From CAWBVG01 sp963792175 (lineage in GTDB: Bacteria > Acidobacteriota > Vicinamibacteria > Vicinamibacterales > CAVVIG01), in contig CAWBVG010000011.1 in assembly GCA_963792175.1 (NCBI GenBank), forward strand, positions 46,127-110,126: DNA of 64,000 bases, read 5' to 3'. The position numbers and the translations under genes were made by a program. Numbering within the stretch: the stretch's first letter is position 1; the number at the start of each line of letters is the position of its first letter. Of the stretch, positions 62,985-64,000 are shown piece after piece. The notes below the pieces were generated by a model. It was given only the letters and a program-made list of their open reading frames with translations, searched no databases and had not been told where the DNA came from.

Positions 62985-63672
62985 ATGGCAACCGCGCAGC
63001 AACACGTCACCTCCCTGGGTCAGTATCTTCTGCCGTTCGAACTCTCGTGGATATTCATGGATGCGACGGGAAGTAAACGCGGTCGACGACACGACGTTGA
63101 TGTGCTCAACAGCAGCGGCGTTGTGCTCCTCGTCGCCTGCTGGGAATCCTTCGTGGAACAGGTCGCTGTGTCGGCCTTTGACTTCATCCTCGACAATGGC
63201 AGGATTCCTCAGTGTTTCCGGCGAAAGTGTTGGCTCTCGCCGGTTCTGAGCTCCGGTCGGCCAAGGACGAACGACGCATTTGGGAACTCGCCGGCTACGG
63301 TGGCGACAGACACTTCGATTTCACCGCGAAACGCGCTGACTTCGTCTTGTCGATGGGTTCCATACGCCACGACCTCAGCAAATCGACGAGTTGTTTGCGG
63401 ATCTCATTGGGCTTAAGGACTTGACATCGCAGTTCGGCTACGCGTCTGTCAAGGCTCCGCGAGCGTGTCTAGAAACCGAATGCCCTGGTGGATCTCCGGG
63501 TCGAATCGCTCACAAAGTAAAAGTTGTCCCCACGGTCAGGAAGCGCGACGTCGAACGCGGGATGGAGTTCATTGGTTGTCGGCGGCGACATTCCTACCGA
63601 GTGAGAGACTTCGTGCTGTTGCGGACTGGCCAGACGCCATGGGGCAAGGTTGCTTACGGCGGGGCGGCCTAA
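62985..63672 (+). CDS. HEPN-like (RiboL-PSP/MAE_28990 type) cassette protein (frameshifts)
   Basis: Begins MATAQQHVTSLGQYLLPFEL 31 bases after attC. It contains DVLNSSGVVLLVACWESFVE, a helix pair typical of RiboL-PSP-HEPN proteins. After a frame change near 63210 it reads FPAKVLALAGSELRSAKDER and IWELAGYGG. Further on a RxxIAHK stretch (GRIAHKVKVVPTVRKRDVER, about 63510) fits the HEPN R-x4-H ribonuclease motif. HEPN proteins are often toxins or stress RNases. The C-terminal end is uncertain; another frame stays open to 63749. Confidence 0.5.
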
Positions 63673-64000
63673 TCAACGCGGCCTCCACCACGCGCGCCGA
63701 AGGCAGCCCCAGCGGCGGCCGAAAGGCGGTGAGGAAGTCTGGCCATTGACGCGCCCTCACGGGTGGCCGACCCAAACGGCGCATAGGCCGTGCGCTGCAA
63801 GGTGTCTTCCCAAATTACATCAGCCCAGCGACCAATGCGATACGGATTGGCCCGCTCGATGTGACGTGAATGTCACTGGTTCCTTATCGGCTCGAAGGGA
63901 TGACTACGCCCGCATCCCATAACCCCGGAAGGATTCGAAGTTCAGCGGTGATTATGTCTTTGTAGTAGTTGTAAAACTTGTTTTGACCAGGAATCTTCTC
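63673..64000. other. Segment without recognisable gene
   Basis: Only short ORFs of poor quality are present and no further attC core pair (RYYYAAC/GTTRRRY) was found. The last 100 bases become AT-richer. It may be the remainder of a cassette or its boundary. Confidence 0.4.

Overview
The window (64 kb, GC-rich, both strands coding) reads like a chromosome segment of an Acidobacteriota bacterium, most likely the Vicinamibacteria/subdivision 6 type. The reasons are an orphan MacB-like duplicated permease (ADOP type), several secreted TonB-dependent receptors with an N-terminal carboxypeptidase-regulatory domain, a Ser/Thr kinase fused to TolB-like and TPR regions, and many small secreted hypothetical proteins. 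This is inference from gene content; no rRNA or tRNA gene was seen.

Layout. 0-4.5 kb: 3' end of aceE, then aceF and lpd (pyruvate dehydrogenase complex). 4.5-7.0 kb: two small hypothetical genes and a GAF/AAA+/Fis sigma-54 activator. 7.1-10.8 kb: a CO-dehydrogenase-like molybdenum hydroxylase (coxS-L-M order, form II active-site loop). 10.9-15.5 kb: a multi-PAS histidine kinase and a Ser/Thr kinase-TPR protein. 15.6-18.1 kb (minus): coxG, coxE and coxD accessory genes, followed by lipA. 19.1-30.6 kb: an aerobic benzoyl-CoA ('box') degradation locus: thioesterase, benzoate-CoA ligase, ADOP permease, TetR repressor with a clear operator palindrome, boxC, boxB, an MBL-fold hydrolase, an aldehyde dehydrogenase and a peroxiredoxin. 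BoxA and a recognisable BoxD are not in the window. 30.6-37.5 kb: a TolB-like lipoprotein, a probably Fur-controlled siderophore receptor, an Nramp-related transporter and its MgtE-N/CBS partner. 37.6-49.2 kb: a possibly metal-related group of outer-membrane and secreted proteins with three more TonB receptors. 49.3-54 kb: secreted hydrolases (M28, M19, a phosphatase), a secreted PTP-like protein and an acetyltransferase. 54.2-59.7 kb: a LytS/LytTR two-component pair divergent from a fifth TonB receptor. 59.7-60.6 kb: two tandem copies of a cupredoxin-like lipoprotein. 60.7-64 kb: a compositionally different, poorly coding stretch carrying at least one clear integron attC site and cassette-like genes, including a HEPN-type protein.

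Two features run through the whole window. First, many genes are split by single-base indels, nearly all +1, with the protein continuing perfectly in the next frame. They are densest at 24.6-30.5 kb and 40.7-49 kb and look more like uncorrected assembly errors than decay, so split genes are annotated as single CDS entries spanning both parts. Second, many intergenic gaps hold short 'iterated-word' palindromes or tandems (8-9 bp words repeated 3-5 times, usually as the two arms of an inverted repeat). Each site has a different word but the same architecture, and no annotated feature explains them.
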